Assembly (NCBI GenBank): GCA_002708985.1
Contig: PAPS01000007.1
Coordinates: forward strand, 1 to 32,474
Length of the DNA stretch: 32,474 nt
Direction of reading: 5' to 3'
Source: Saprospirales bacterium
GTDB lineage: Bacteria; Bacteroidota; Bacteroidia; Chitinophagales; UBA8649
Shown: piece after piece, positions 1 through 9,949 of the stretch
Numbering within the stretch: the first letter of the stretch is position 1
Layout: each line of letters starts with the position of its first letter
Position numbers and translations under genes: made by a program
The notes under the pieces: generated by a model
Databases searched by the model: none
What the model was told of the DNA's origin: nothing
What the model saw: only the letters and a program-made list of their open reading frames with translations

Positions 1-705
1 TTGGATTCAAAAGATAAAGGCCAGCCTGCTGAGCACAATCATCTACCTGATAGCTCGGGAAATAAGGAATTGAATAAAGAGGAATCCTTTGATCTTCCTG
101 ACGGAAGAGTAGCCTGTTTGTTTGAAGACGATGAATTTATCCGCGTCGATAACAAGCACCAAAAAAATGCTGTCTTTCCTCTACCTGAAACTCAGAAACA
201 TACATCGTTTGATCTATGGCTGAAAAAAAAGCTTTTTTGGAAAAAAGAGGAAACAACCCACTTAGACTATGTATCCCCTGAGCAAGCTTTAAATAAGCAA
301 GCTGTCATCCATAAAAGCTTAAGTCATAACATTGATCCAGCAGATCTGATCCGTTCAATTAATAACAACGCCAAGATTAAGGAATTAGGCATATTATTTC
401 ATAACGCTTGGTCTCGTGAGGCTATTCATTGCGGACCGCACTGGCCTGTTTGGCAGCAGCAAGCAACCTATTTCTTTAGCCCAAAAGCTATAGAAAAACT
501 TATGGCTGAGACATCTTTTAAGTTAAAAGATGCTTTTCCCGTAGAATATCTCATTCACAAGAATACCGTTGCTTCTAAAAAATCAAGTCATCCAAGGACA
601 GCCTTTTGGAGAGGACCTGTACGAAGCTTGATTCATCGCATTGGTGGACGGTTAGATACGCAAGATGCAGGACATATTTTTTATCTTTTTGGTCGAGATA
701 CTTAA
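1..705 (+). CDS. Partial protein, possibly C-terminal part of a class I methyltransferase
   Basis: The reading frame is open from the first base, so the gene very probably starts upstream of the window; the TTG at base 1 is not a convincing start. About 234 residues are visible. The N-terminal part is polar and matches nothing I know. From about residue 110 the protein has the pattern of the C-terminal half of many class I SAM-dependent methyltransferases: an 'ID-PADLI' segment, a strand 'LGIL', 'GPHWP', then 'YFFSPKAIEKLM' (where such enzymes have 'FSP..L..LL...GF') and a closing basic 'RGPVRSLIHRIG' stretch. The glycine-rich SAM-binding motif is not visible and may be upstream or absent. 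It ends 15 bases before rlmB and may be co-transcribed with it. The family call is tentative. Confidence 0.5.
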   Translation: MDSKDKGQPAEHNHLPDSSGNKELNKEESFDLPDGRVACLFEDDEFIRVDNKHQKNAVFPLPETQKHTSFDLWLKKKLFWKKEETTHLDYVSPEQALNKQAVIHKSLSHNIDPADLIRSINNNAKIKELGILFHNAWSREAIHCGPHWPVWQQQATYFFSPKAIEKLMAETSFKLKDAFPVEYLIHKNTVASKKSSHPRTAFWRGPVRSLIHRIGGRLDTQDAGHIFYLFGRDT

Positions 706-720
706 CCTCAAGTCTTTGCC

Positions 721-1485
721 ATGACTAAAAAGGAAATAATATTCGGACGTAAACCGATTTTAGAAGCTCTACAAGATGGTATGGACTTCGACAAAATACT
801 GTACAATACTAAATCAGTTGGGCCTGAAATGGATTCCATCATACGGACAGCAAAGAGCCAAGGCATTAGTGTAATCTCAGTACCCCGTGTCAAGATTGAA
901 CGACTGCTTTGGCCCTTGTACGGTAAGCAAAACATCAACCACCAAGGAGTTCTTGCCATTAAAAGTCCAGTGCAGTTTTATAAGGCACAAGACCTACTTG
1001 ATAAGTGTTATGATGAAGGACGCGTACCCCTATTTATCGTCTTAGATGGCGTAACCGATACGCGAAACTTTGGAGCAATTGTGCGCTCAGCTGAATGTTT
1101 TGGAGTGGATGGACTCATTGTACCCCACAGAGGGAGTGCCGCGATTGATGCCTTTGCGGTTAAATCAAGTGCAGGAGCTATTCATAATCTCCCGATATGT
1201 AAAATGGATTGGCAAGAGACCAAGAGATTCCTCCAAGAAAACGGGATTGCACTTGCTGGAGCTAGTATTGACACAGAGACATTTATCCAAGATATAGACA
1301 TGACGATTCCTCTAGCAATAGTTATGGGGTCTGAAGGAAGTGGCCTCTCGGACAATGTACGTAAGCATTGCCAACACCTATTTCAGATTCCTATGGTCGG
1401 CCAAACTGAATCGCTTAACGTCTCTGTTTCAACTGGTATTTCCCTCTACGAGGTACTTCGCCAGCGACTTATGCAAATGGAGTAA
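721..1485 (+). CDS. rlmB: 23S rRNA (guanosine-2'-O-)-methyltransferase RlmB, TrmH/SPOUT family
   Basis: Members of this family methylate the 2'-OH of a guanosine in 23S rRNA (G2251 in E. coli) with SAM as donor. The 254-residue length is normal. The N-terminal substrate-binding domain (about 1-85) starts with 'IFGRKPILEAL' and has 'NHQGVLA'. The knotted SPOUT domain carries all three family motifs: 'DTRNFGAIVRSAE' (113-125, with Asn116 and Arg122), 'IVMGSEGSGLS' (200-210) and 'SLNVSVSTGISLYEVLR' (231-247). The ATG at 721 fits the family N-terminus; no Shine-Dalgarno is seen, as is usual in Bacteroidota. The RlmB and TrmH-like subfamilies are close, so the exact target base is inferred. Confidence 0.9.
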   Translation: MTKKEIIFGRKPILEALQDGMDFDKILYNTKSVGPEMDSIIRTAKSQGISVISVPRVKIERLLWPLYGKQNINHQGVLAIKSPVQFYKAQDLLDKCYDEGRVPLFIVLDGVTDTRNFGAIVRSAECFGVDGLIVPHRGSAAIDAFAVKSSAGAIHNLPICKMDWQETKRFLQENGIALAGASIDTETFIQDIDMTIPLAIVMGSEGSGLSDNVRKHCQHLFQIPMVGQTESLNVSVSTGISLYEVLRQRLMQME

Positions 1486-1585
1486 ATACTCAATAGGATT
1501 TGCCGGATAAGAATTGTCCTATGCAAGTTTCAAAAGTAAGTAAGATCTTCCCCGAAGGGAGGCGGGATGTGGTGGGCCATACAAC

Positions 1586-1609
1586 AAAAAAGCCCCTTTG
1601 CAGGGGCTT
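1586..1609 (-). terminator. Rho-independent terminator behind the small lipoprotein gene
   Basis: A perfect 7-bp stem AAGCCCC/GGGGCTT (1590-1596 with 1603-1609) closes a 6-base loop. Read on the minus strand it is followed by a run of six T (1591-1586) and then GTTGT, so it terminates the genes coming from 2128. On the plus strand only a weak, interrupted T-rich stretch follows, so it may also slow transcription leaving rlmB. Confidence 0.75.
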
Positions 1610-1648
1610 AATTCTATATCCTTTTTTCAGAGGAATGTAGTAATAAAC

Positions 1649-2128
1649 TTACTGTTTTGTCCCCGTAAAGGTACCTCCTCCTGATACTACGCCAGAAAGA
1701 ATAACATCCGCAGTTAATGTATTTCCAGAAACCTCACCAGATCCCTCAACAAAAACGCCGGGAATTGGAACCCCAGCAGCTTGTTGATTAGCCACGCTAA
1801 TAGAAGTAGTTCCGTCAGCATTTTCAACATAAGTTGCAGAAACAGAAACAGTAACTGAAACAGGGAGTGTTTCTGAAAGCGGTGGAAGGGTTACATCAAG
1901 AATTGCTTCCCCAGCATTAGCACCTGGAGTCAATGTAGCAGAAGCCGTTGAGTCTAGCTGAGTAGTGTCAAGGCCAAGAACTGCATATCCAGAAAAGTTT
2001 CCAGGATAAGTGCCTGCCCAAGTAGCTGCTGGAGGAGGAGTACTTCCACCGCCATCATCTTCACCACAAGCAATAAGACCGAAAGTTAGCCCAACTAGAG
2101 CAAGAGATAGATAAAATACGTTTTTCAT
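1649..2128 (-). CDS. Small Thr/Ser/Val-rich lipoprotein of unknown function
   Basis: A 159-residue protein with a type II signal peptide: short basic start, hydrophobic stretch 4-20 and lipobox L-I-A-Cys21. Directly after the Cys comes 'GEDD', an acidic stretch like the Bacteroidota lipoprotein export signal, so it is probably on the outer face of the outer membrane. The mature part has a Gly/Pro linker (25-34), then about 120 residues rich in Thr, Val, Ala and Gly with alternating polar and apolar residues, which suggests an all-beta fold. I recognise no family. It lies 47 bases downstream of the T9SS cargo gene on the same strand and is followed by a hairpin terminator, so the two are probably one transcript. 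Confidence 0.8.
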   Translation of the reverse strand: MKNVFYLSLALVGLTFGLIACGEDDGGGSTPPPAATWAGTYPGNFSGYAVLGLDTTQLDSTASATLTPGANAGEAILDVTLPPLSETLPVSVTVSVSATYVENADGTTSISVANQQAAGVPIPGVFVEGSGEVSGNTLTADVILSGVVSGGGTFTGTKQ

Positions 2129-2175
2129 GTGTTTAATTTATATAATGAATATACAGAGTTCGCTCCATTTTGTGT

Positions 2176-4947
2176 TTACCTATTGATTTGAATTGGGTAC
2201 ATTCCTTGACCATATTCTGTGGATAACACAAAATAGTAGAGACCTTCTGATACGTATGGGAAAGAAATATCAACTGAGTTACTTCCAGAAGTAATCATAG
2301 AAGATGACTGCCATACTGTTCTTCCTAAGGCATCCATTAAGTAAATTGAAGCAGATGATTTATCCAGTGATTCAAAGGTTAATACGATCTCACCTTGACT
2401 GGGATTCGGACTTAGATTGAAGTTTGATATACCATAAAGCTCGTTAATACTTGATTGGATACCAGCAACCGTAACCAACGTAGCAGCACCAAAGGTTTCA
2501 CAACCCGCATTTACTGTTGGAAAGGATGCAGGTACCGGAGGAATTTCGAACTCAATCGTGGTAGAGCTATTCGGACTTATTGTATAACTATCTCCCGAGA
2601 TTATGGTTACCTGGTCAGAAGAAATCAAAGGACACGAGTCAGCACTTACCGTGAGGTTGATATCATCCACCTGAACGGTCAAGCTACCTGTGCCAACATT
2701 AAGCACTGAAATCGCCCAAGAGCCATTTGGATCAGCATTATAAAGGTCTGACAAACCGAAACATAAACCATCAGGCAATACCACAGGTAAGAGATCTAAT
2801 AGTTCGTATTCAATAGTATCAGGTAATAGTCCCTGAAACTCCGGAGGTACAATTTGACTCAACCCAACAGAGGAACTATCAGGGAAGGTAAATCGCAAAC
2901 TATCTGCAACTAATGCCAAACCCGGTGTACCGGATAGACTGATGCAAAGTTGACCATTGGGTGTACACCCTGAATCAACCTCTGGAGCATAGATTACAGA
3001 ATCAGCCACAGCAATCTCTGCGGTAAATGGCGTAGCATAATAAGATCCGTTAGCATCGAAATCAGATAAAGACAGCGTTAACGTTGAATCATCATCTCCA
3101 GGGAAAACCAATCCCGCATCAATAGCCTCTTGAAGCTCTGCCATAGACGTTATCGGTCCATCAGGAGATAATGCCCATGCAATAGCATTGCCACTTGTCA
3201 CACTAAATCCATCCGCCTCTAAAGTCACATCACTTCCTACCGTTACTACATTATCTGTAGCAAATGAAGTACCCGGAAGACAAATTTCAAATGAATCCGA
3301 AAGGCCTACGCATCCTAGATCATTTGTCATTTCTACAGTGAAAGGTCCACCAATGCTCAACGATGTAAGCGTATCCCCATTGGCTCCCGGAATAGGTAGA
3401 CCATTGCTATACCATTGTACGCTACTGCTATCCGGGTTGTCTATATAAAGCCCTGCATTACCAGCTTGTATCTGGGGTGGGCTCACAATGGACTCACTTA
3501 CAATAATTACTTCACTAGTAGTCGCACAAATTGTTCCTGTATCGGTTACAGTAACACTGTACGACCCTGGATTGGATACTACTAATTGTTGATTTGAACC
3601 GATAACAGAAACACCGTCTGACCATTGATATAGTTCAGAAACACTAGAGAGTAAGGTTAATGAATCTCCCACACAGAAAATCGTATCTCCACTGATTAAA
3701 GGTGTAGATGACGCTTGATATACAAAGACAGTATCTGTAGTAATAGTCTGTGACTGTTGTCTTCGATCCACCGTGATGTTTCCTGAGGCACAGTTTGTCC
3801 CATTATTATTCAAAGTGAAATTATAGGTCTGACCGTTGGAGGGAGTTGAATTAATGCTGATAACAGCTGTGCCGAGTTCGTCATTTCCATTAAGGGAAGT
3901 TACTGGGTCAAGTTCTGTACCTGTAATGGATATGGCTCCCTGCCCCACCACAATATCCGTTGACCAAACTGGAGAGGTATTGTCTGTTTGTTCCGGAAGG
4001 TTAGCACTGCCTGAAGTTGTGACAACACTTAATACAACATCTGGATTACAAGCAGCTCCTAAAAGACATTGACCAAAAAGTGGATCGGTGAGTTCTCCTG
4101 ATGCTCCTTCAGAGAATAACCCTCCCTGATAGCAGCTTTGATCAATACTATTTAATCGTATTTGAGAAATGAAAAACTCATCGAATGTGGTCGACTGTGT
4201 AACGACATTAGGCCCAGGAATGGTAAATGTTGCCGACACTAATTGCCCTGCAGCATCTTCCGTACCATCATTATCGAAATCCCAACCATAAGCTACAGGA
4301 TTTAACACTGGATCAGGACTTGGAACATTAGCTTCGAAGTCTACATTAACCGTATCGCACCCAGAACCTGGACTAAATGAGAAAAATGCATTCCCTCCTG
4401 GAGAGGCCAAAACTTCTAATTCTAAAGGCAGAGGCACAGGTTCACATTGACTTATTCCGAGCGCACTGCCGCATCCCTCTACTTGGACTTCTACTTGATA
4501 AATACCCGGTGGAGAAAAAGTTGTTCCACAAATCTTGAAGGATCCATAGCGATTGTTCGCTGGATTGTAACTGTTTCCATTCTGTGTCCCCACTGCATCG
4601 AGATCCCAAACAAGTCCAGGGGGAAGGCCACTTACCCCCAATATGGTCACACTAGAAACATCCACCACGCTCACTCCGGGTACTCCTAGATCCGACACAT
4701 CAAATTGGACGGGCATGAGGTATTGTATTTCGAAACTAGTGTCTTGGCCTTGAGTGAATCGAATCTGATCATCATTGGTAACATCTATAGAATCTACAGT
4801 TAATCCTAAATCGAAAGAAGTCGGACCACTACCTCCATTAAGCACATTCCACCAGGAAGGCTTTACAACAGGATAAGTGGTGCAATTTTGAGCGTTTGAC
4901 TGAAAGATTAAAAGCCCAATGCATACAAGCGTAAAAAGTTTTTTCAT
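2176..4947 (-). CDS. Large secreted cargo protein with T9SS C-terminal sorting domain
   Basis: A 923-residue secreted protein. Residues 1-19 are a signal peptide ending 'SNA' before Gln20. Around 190-260 is a PKD-like segment ('YGWDFDNDGTED'). Two Ig-like segments typical of Bacteroidota surface proteins follow: 410-485 ('SGDTIFCVGDSLTL', 'YQWSDG', 'GSYSVTVTD') and 486-555. Residues 660-775 resemble the P/homoB domain of proprotein convertases ('ADPNGSWAISVLNVGTGSL'), but no protease domain is present. Residues 840-923 form a type A T9SS sorting domain: 'LSPNPSQGE', 'YLMDALGRTVWQ', 'EGLYYFVLS'. It should cross the outer membrane by T9SS and be anchored or released. Its ligand is unknown. It is transcribed divergently from the TonB receptor run, with 121 bases between them. 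Confidence 0.85.
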   Translation of the reverse strand: MKKLFTLVCIGLLIFQSNAQNCTTYPVVKPSWWNVLNGGSGPTSFDLGLTVDSIDVTNDDQIRFTQGQDTSFEIQYLMPVQFDVSDLGVPGVSVVDVSSVTILGVSGLPPGLVWDLDAVGTQNGNSYNPANNRYGSFKICGTTFSPPGIYQVEVQVEGCGSALGISQCEPVPLPLELEVLASPGGNAFFSFSPGSGCDTVNVDFEANVPSPDPVLNPVAYGWDFDNDGTEDAAGQLVSATFTIPGPNVVTQSTTFDEFFISQIRLNSIDQSCYQGGLFSEGASGELTDPLFGQCLLGAACNPDVVLSVVTTSGSANLPEQTDNTSPVWSTDIVVGQGAISITGTELDPVTSLNGNDELGTAVISINSTPSNGQTYNFTLNNNGTNCASGNITVDRRQQSQTITTDTVFVYQASSTPLISGDTIFCVGDSLTLLSSVSELYQWSDGVSVIGSNQQLVVSNPGSYSVTVTDTGTICATTSEVIIVSESIVSPPQIQAGNAGLYIDNPDSSSVQWYSNGLPIPGANGDTLTSLSIGGPFTVEMTNDLGCVGLSDSFEICLPGTSFATDNVVTVGSDVTLEADGFSVTSGNAIAWALSPDGPITSMAELQEAIDAGLVFPGDDDSTLTLSLSDFDANGSYYATPFTAEIAVADSVIYAPEVDSGCTPNGQLCISLSGTPGLALVADSLRFTFPDSSSVGLSQIVPPEFQGLLPDTIEYELLDLLPVVLPDGLCFGLSDLYNADPNGSWAISVLNVGTGSLTVQVDDINLTVSADSCPLISSDQVTIISGDSYTISPNSSTTIEFEIPPVPASFPTVNAGCETFGAATLVTVAGIQSSINELYGISNFNLSPNPSQGEIVLTFESLDKSSASIYLMDALGRTVWQSSSMITSGSNSVDISFPYVSEGLYYFVLSTEYGQGMYPIQINR

Positions 4948-5068
4948 GGTATTTGCTTCCCTTTAAAGATAGAGAAATTAGTTCTAGACATTAATTAATT
5001 CCAATGTGATTAACCCATATATGTTAAAAAACTTGAAAATTCTATATTTAGCATGACTAATTCAAGAC

Positions 5069-7558
5069 ATGATGTACGTGAAACAGCTATGGACTTTGCT
5101 CTTACTTTTTACAGTAGGAATATGCGGAGCACAAAATGGAATACTTAATGGAATAGTAAGTGATGAAGATGGTGAACCCATAATTCATGCGCAGGTTATT
5201 GCAGACCAATCGCTGGGGCTGACTACCGTAACTGACTTTGATGGATTTTACAGTCTAGAGTTACCTTCTGGCTTATATTCCGTAGTTTTTGAGTATTTGG
5301 GTATGTCCACGGACTCGGTAGAGGTATCCATTATAGCTAACGAAACACTGACACAAGACTTCATGCTCCGCGAAGAGTCTACATTAATAAACACGATTGT
5401 CGTATCGGCCTCGAAATATGAGAAAAAACTTTCTGAAGAGACGGTCTCCATTGAAGTTGTTGGAAGTGAATTATTAGAAAACAATAACATTGTCGATGCC
5501 GAAGAGAGCTTACGTAAGGTGCCTGGAGTATCCATTGTTGATGGGCAGGCCAATATTCGCGGTGGATCTGGATGGGCTTACGGTGCAGGTAGTCGTGTTC
5601 TTGTTTTATATGATGACATTCCCCTACTCTCCGCAGACGCCGGAGATGCCAAATGGTCTCTTGTTCCTATGGAAAACCTTGAAACCGTTGAGGTAATCAA
5701 GGGAGCAGCCTCATCAATTTATGGATCAGGCGCATTAAATGGCGTGGTAAACTTCCGAACGGGTTATCCTTCACTAACTCCCGAAACCAAACTGAATGTG
5801 TGGATGACGGCTATGCATGCTCCTCGAAACAAAGAAGAAGCTTGGTGGTATGGCAATAACGCCCTACCCTTTTCCAATGGTATGAACTTTATGCATAAGC
5901 GGAAGTATGGCCGCAGCGACTTCGTATGGCATGGACAATATCAACAAGAACGGGATGATCTTCAAGACGGAAGCTTCGGATGTGTGCGTGTTGGTCAGAA
6001 ATACCGATTTCGTCCTCGAAAAATTGAAGGAATGTCTGTAGGTGTCAATTTTAATGGTTACCGATCATGGGGAAGCAATTTCTTTTTATGGAATGGCTTA
6101 GGCGACCAAACGCGCGTTGCAGCTTCTGGCACCTCCTCTCGCTACCAGAGCACACGGATTATAATTGATCCATTTGTGACCTTCTTTGACAAAAATAAAA
6201 ACCGCTATTCACTCAAAACAAGATGGTTTAACGCAAATAATGAAACGACTGACGGCCAAGGCTCACGTCCCAACAACTACTTCTCGGAATTGCAGTACAG
6301 CCGTTATTTTGAAGAGCTAAACTTCAATGTAGTTGCAGGACTTGTCTCCTTTGCCGATATCGTTCGGGCACCCCGTGGATTAACTGCAGATTCTTCGCTA
6401 GTAGGAGAACACAACCGCTACAACGTGGCACCCTATGCACAACTAGAAAAAAAGATGTTTAATCAACGGCTTAATCTTACTTTAGGAATGCGCTATGAAT
6501 ATTTCAAAGTAAACTCGATAAGTAAGGATACTTCATTCAATAGCTCGCAGGGAAGCACAGGCCTGAAGCGACCACTCTTTCGAGTTGGTATGAATTATCA
6601 AGCCGCAGAATATACGTTTATCCGAGGCTCGTGGGGAGAAGGATACCGCTTCCCTAATCTTGCAGAGTCTTTTACGAATTTGTCTCTTGGAGGAATTAAC
6701 ATATTTCCCAATCCAAAACTCACCTCTGAGCGTGGATGGTATGCTGAAGTGGGAATCAAACAAGGATTCCGCATTGGGAAAGGCTGGCAAGGGTACATGG
6801 ACCTCAGTGCCTTTGGAATGTATTATGATAACATGATCGAAATCAACTTCGGTCAATTTGGAGAAGGCGAGGTATTTGATCCAAGTGATCTTACAGGCTT
6901 TCTTCAATCCGTTGGATTCTCCTTCCAAAATGTTGGGGAAACCCGCATTATTGGTTCTGAGTTTACCATCGTAGGTCAAGGTAAACTCGCAAAGAATGTT
7001 CCTATGCAGATCTTATTTGGGTATACCTACACCGATCCAAAGTCCCTGAACTGGGATGAAGAAATCACCTTATATAATACCCAGGGCCAAGTGGTCAATT
7101 CTCAAATTGATATCAATCAAGAAAATTCAAACAATCGCTCAACAGTTACCTATGCCGAAACAAGTTCTTCAAGCGAAAACGTGTTAAAGTATCGCAATAA
7201 GCACATTCTTGCACTTGATTGGCAGATCGGATATAAGCGTTTTGATTTTGGACTAAGCGTTCAGCACCGATCCTTTATGGAAAATATCGACTATCCTTTT
7301 GTAGGCGATTTGTTTGTAGGAACAGAAGCATCCTTGTTTAACGGAGGACAACCGTTTGGCGGTATCCGTGACTTTAGAAGCCAGAACTTTGGCATAGGCA
7401 ATACCGTAATCGATACGCGGATGATCTATGCATTCAGCGATTTTGCCAAAGTATCATTCCTTGTGAAAAACGTCATGAATAAAACCTATGTAAATCGTCC
7501 AGGCCTTCCAGAAGATCCATTGAACTTCACCTTTAGATTTTCATATACGTTTAAATGA
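5069..7558 (+). CDS. TonB-dependent outer-membrane receptor with carboxypeptidase-regulatory-like N-terminus
   Basis: An 829-residue TonB-dependent receptor for energised uptake across the outer membrane; the substrate cannot be read from sequence. Residues 1-21 are a signal peptide ending 'CGA' before Gln22. Residues 25-100 are a carboxypeptidase-regulatory-like beta-sandwich ('GIVSDEDGEPI', 'TDFDGFYSL', 'YLGM'), common in Bacteroidota receptors. A TonB-box-like 'TIVVSAS' lies at 109-115. The plug (about 115-232) has 'LRKVPGV', 'IRGGSGW' and 'VEVIKGAASSIYGSGALNG'. The rest is the beta-barrel, ending in 'FRFSYTFK' with a terminal aromatic/basic pair. Two ATGs lie side by side at 5069 and 5072; either could be used. 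A weak -7-like TATATTTA sits at 5043-5050. It is first of four close genes. Confidence 0.9.
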   Translation: MMYVKQLWTLLLLFTVGICGAQNGILNGIVSDEDGEPIIHAQVIADQSLGLTTVTDFDGFYSLELPSGLYSVVFEYLGMSTDSVEVSIIANETLTQDFMLREESTLINTIVVSASKYEKKLSEETVSIEVVGSELLENNNIVDAEESLRKVPGVSIVDGQANIRGGSGWAYGAGSRVLVLYDDIPLLSADAGDAKWSLVPMENLETVEVIKGAASSIYGSGALNGVVNFRTGYPSLTPETKLNVWMTAMHAPRNKEEAWWYGNNALPFSNGMNFMHKRKYGRSDFVWHGQYQQERDDLQDGSFGCVRVGQKYRFRPRKIEGMSVGVNFNGYRSWGSNFFLWNGLGDQTRVAASGTSSRYQSTRIIIDPFVTFFDKNKNRYSLKTRWFNANNETTDGQGSRPNNYFSELQYSRYFEELNFNVVAGLVSFADIVRAPRGLTADSSLVGEHNRYNVAPYAQLEKKMFNQRLNLTLGMRYEYFKVNSISKDTSFNSSQGSTGLKRPLFRVGMNYQAAEYTFIRGSWGEGYRFPNLAESFTNLSLGGINIFPNPKLTSERGWYAEVGIKQGFRIGKGWQGYMDLSAFGMYYDNMIEINFGQFGEGEVFDPSDLTGFLQSVGFSFQNVGETRIIGSEFTIVGQGKLAKNVPMQILFGYTYTDPKSLNWDEEITLYNTQGQVVNSQIDINQENSNNRSTVTYAETSSSSENVLKYRNKHILALDWQIGYKRFDFGLSVQHRSFMENIDYPFVGDLFVGTEASLFNGGQPFGGIRDFRSQNFGIGNTVIDTRMIYAFSDFAKVSFLVKNVMNKTYVNRPGLPEDPLNFTFRFSYTFK

Positions 7559-7580
7559 TAACACAATCTTCCAACACCTT

Positions 7581-9947
7581 ATGCATAGAGAAATTCTAAG
7601 CCTTTTTGTTTGCCTAAGTATTGTCTTTGTTGGATTTGGACAAAACGGGAGTGTTAGTGGAACGGTTTCAGATGCTCAGGGCGTAAGCCTCATTCAAGCG
7701 TCGCTCAAGCTAATTAGCGACCAAGACACCTTAACCGCCATTACTGATTTAGATGGGCGCTACCACTTTAATGCACCTGTGGGGCAATACACCCTATCGG
7801 TGAGCTACTTAGGCATGGAGAGCGAACAACGCTCTTTCCGCCTGAACATGAATGAGAATAAGTTGATTGATTTCACTTTATCCTCGTCCTCTACTATGAT
7901 CGAGCTTACGGTAGTGACAGGGACAACAAAAGACGAAGAATATGGAGAACAAACCGTATCAATTGACATTCTTCCCTCCTCTTTAGTAGAAAATACTGTT
8001 GCTCGAGCAGGTGAAGCCCTTAATCGCATTCCTGGATACCAGCAAATAGGAAATAGCCCAAGTATTCGCGGAGGGAGTGGGTGGTCAGGTGGGGCAAGTT
8101 CAAGAACCTTATTCTTGATTGATGGCATTCCTCAGTTAAGTCCTGAAAACGGGGCCATTTATTTTGAGACCTTGCCACTGGAAAATATTGATCAAGTAGA
8201 AGTTATCAAAGGAGCAACCTCATCCCTTTATGGCTCTTCAGCATTAAATGGTATCATTAACTTTCGAACGGCTTGGCCTACCTCTGACAAACCCTACCGC
8301 AGAGTGACTACTTCACTCGGTGTATATCAGCGTTTTGATACCAATCTGATTCAATCAAAAAATGACCCGGATCGCCGCATGCAAAACATGTATGATGCTT
8401 GGGATTATAAAGAGCACGTACCCATCTATTTTAATCAGACCTACGAACACCGTGAGCGTTTTAAAAAGATTGATTTTGTTCTGGGAGCATTTTATCGACA
8501 TGATGGGGGCTTCCGAAAAAACAATGAATACGATCGCTTTCGAATTAATGGTAAAATCAGACATCTTCACAAATCAGATGAAGGTATCTTAAAGTCCGTA
8601 TCAGGACTAGCTTGGAACTTCGCCTATGAAGAAGGGGGGCAATTCTTTTTTTGGAGCGGTCTTGATAGTATGGCTCTTGTGCCCTCTGATCCAAAGTCCC
8701 CGTACATCCTCGATGCAAGAACTGATTACATTCAACGTAGAATGAGTCTTGCACCCTTTGCAACATTCTACACCGCCAATAATGGGGAACATATACTTCA
8801 GAGTAAGTACTACAACAACATGAGTACCAATTTTGGGGCAGAACAGGTAATGACGCATCACATTTTTGGGGAATACCAATACAAGTGGTCCAATAAAAAC
8901 ACAGGATATAGCTTCGTTGGAGGGCTATCTACTTACTACACTAACGGTCGTGGCCTATCCTATGGAGATAAAACCTATGATGCCTTTAATGTATCAGGAT
9001 ATATTCAAGCGGATAAGGTGTTTTGGTCAACACTCACCTTGTCCATGGGAACAAGGCTTGAATACAACAAAATTGACTCAATCACCCCTAACAATCAACT
9101 ACCCTTCATCTCCCGCATGAGTGATGGTATAATAGAACTCCCAGTTAAACCCCTTTTCAGATTGGGATTAAACTACAAAATCTCTCAAGGATCATGGTTT
9201 AGGGCATCCTGGGGGCAAGGGTTTCGCGTACCAACCATCAATGAGTATTTCATCGATTTAACACGTGGCTTGCAAGTGTTGCCAAACCCCAACATTGTCC
9301 CAGAGGATGGTTGGACGTCAGAGATTGGTTTTAAGCAGGGTTTCCAAATAGACCGGTGGCAAGGATTCCTCGATATTGCAGGATTCTACACGAAGTATAT
9401 CAATGTTATAGACTTTAATACTGTTTTTGATCCCGGTGGGTCACCCTATGTACGCGCAGAAAACTTAGATGATGCAAGAATCTATGGAATGGAATTAAGT
9501 ATTATGGGCCGAGGCTCAATCTTTAACCTGCCCCTTCAGCTTCTTTCAGGTTATACCTACATGCAACCTGAACTTTTAAATCCAAGTAATCTGCGCCTTC
9601 AAACATTTGGAGAAGATGGTAAACTCCTCAACTTTCGCAACAAACACGCCTTCAAATCTGACGCGGAAATGAGTTTTGGGCGCTATAGTATTGGTCTTAC
9701 AGCCATTTACAATAGTTTTATGATTATGGTTCCTGAGGCGCAGGTATTAATCCCTGGGGTTGAAGAATACCGGGAAAATAATACCGACGGTGAGTGGGTT
9801 GTAGATTGCCGGTTCATTGTACAACTCAATGAGTCATCAAGACTAACAGGCGTGGTAAAGAATCTCTTCAACAATGAGTACACCACTAGGCCAGCTGCAT
9901 TAGAAGCTCCGCGAAACTATGCCCTTCAGTTTCAATATGAGTTTTAG
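7581..9947 (+). CDS. TonB-dependent outer-membrane receptor, paralogue of the preceding gene
   Basis: A 788-residue receptor with the same architecture as its upstream neighbour: signal peptide (1-20, 'GFG' before Gln21), carboxypeptidase-regulatory-like domain (23-100, 'GTVSDAQGVSLI', 'TDLDGRYHF', 'YLGME'), TonB-box-like 'LTVVTGT' (109-115), plug with 'LNRIPGY', 'IRGGSGW' and 'VEVIKGATSSLYGSSALNG', then the barrel ending 'LQFQYEF'. Both plugs share the unusual 'IRGGSGW..GA.SR' block, so the pair probably arose by duplication, but the barrels differ clearly and likely bind different ligands or form different complexes. The gap to the first receptor is 22 bases and to the methyltransferase gene 2 bases, so one transcript is likely. 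Substrate unknown. Confidence 0.9.
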   Translation: MHREILSLFVCLSIVFVGFGQNGSVSGTVSDAQGVSLIQASLKLISDQDTLTAITDLDGRYHFNAPVGQYTLSVSYLGMESEQRSFRLNMNENKLIDFTLSSSSTMIELTVVTGTTKDEEYGEQTVSIDILPSSLVENTVARAGEALNRIPGYQQIGNSPSIRGGSGWSGGASSRTLFLIDGIPQLSPENGAIYFETLPLENIDQVEVIKGATSSLYGSSALNGIINFRTAWPTSDKPYRRVTTSLGVYQRFDTNLIQSKNDPDRRMQNMYDAWDYKEHVPIYFNQTYEHRERFKKIDFVLGAFYRHDGGFRKNNEYDRFRINGKIRHLHKSDEGILKSVSGLAWNFAYEEGGQFFFWSGLDSMALVPSDPKSPYILDARTDYIQRRMSLAPFATFYTANNGEHILQSKYYNNMSTNFGAEQVMTHHIFGEYQYKWSNKNTGYSFVGGLSTYYTNGRGLSYGDKTYDAFNVSGYIQADKVFWSTLTLSMGTRLEYNKIDSITPNNQLPFISRMSDGIIELPVKPLFRLGLNYKISQGSWFRASWGQGFRVPTINEYFIDLTRGLQVLPNPNIVPEDGWTSEIGFKQGFQIDRWQGFLDIAGFYTKYINVIDFNTVFDPGGSPYVRAENLDDARIYGMELSIMGRGSIFNLPLQLLSGYTYMQPELLNPSNLRLQTFGEDGKLLNFRNKHAFKSDAEMSFGRYSIGLTAIYNSFMIMVPEAQVLIPGVEEYRENNTDGEWVVDCRFIVQLNESSRLTGVVKNLFNNEYTTRPAALEAPRNYALQFQYEF

Positions 9948-9949
9948 CC

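Noticed and set aside
1496-1525. Inverted repeat ATAGGA/TCCTAT after rlmB as a terminator
   Set aside because: Only six pairs around an 18-base loop and no T-tract follow; not convincing.
6533-6979. 148-codon minus-strand frame inside the first TonB receptor gene
   Set aside because: It lies wholly antisense to the conserved barrel coding sequence and resembles no family.
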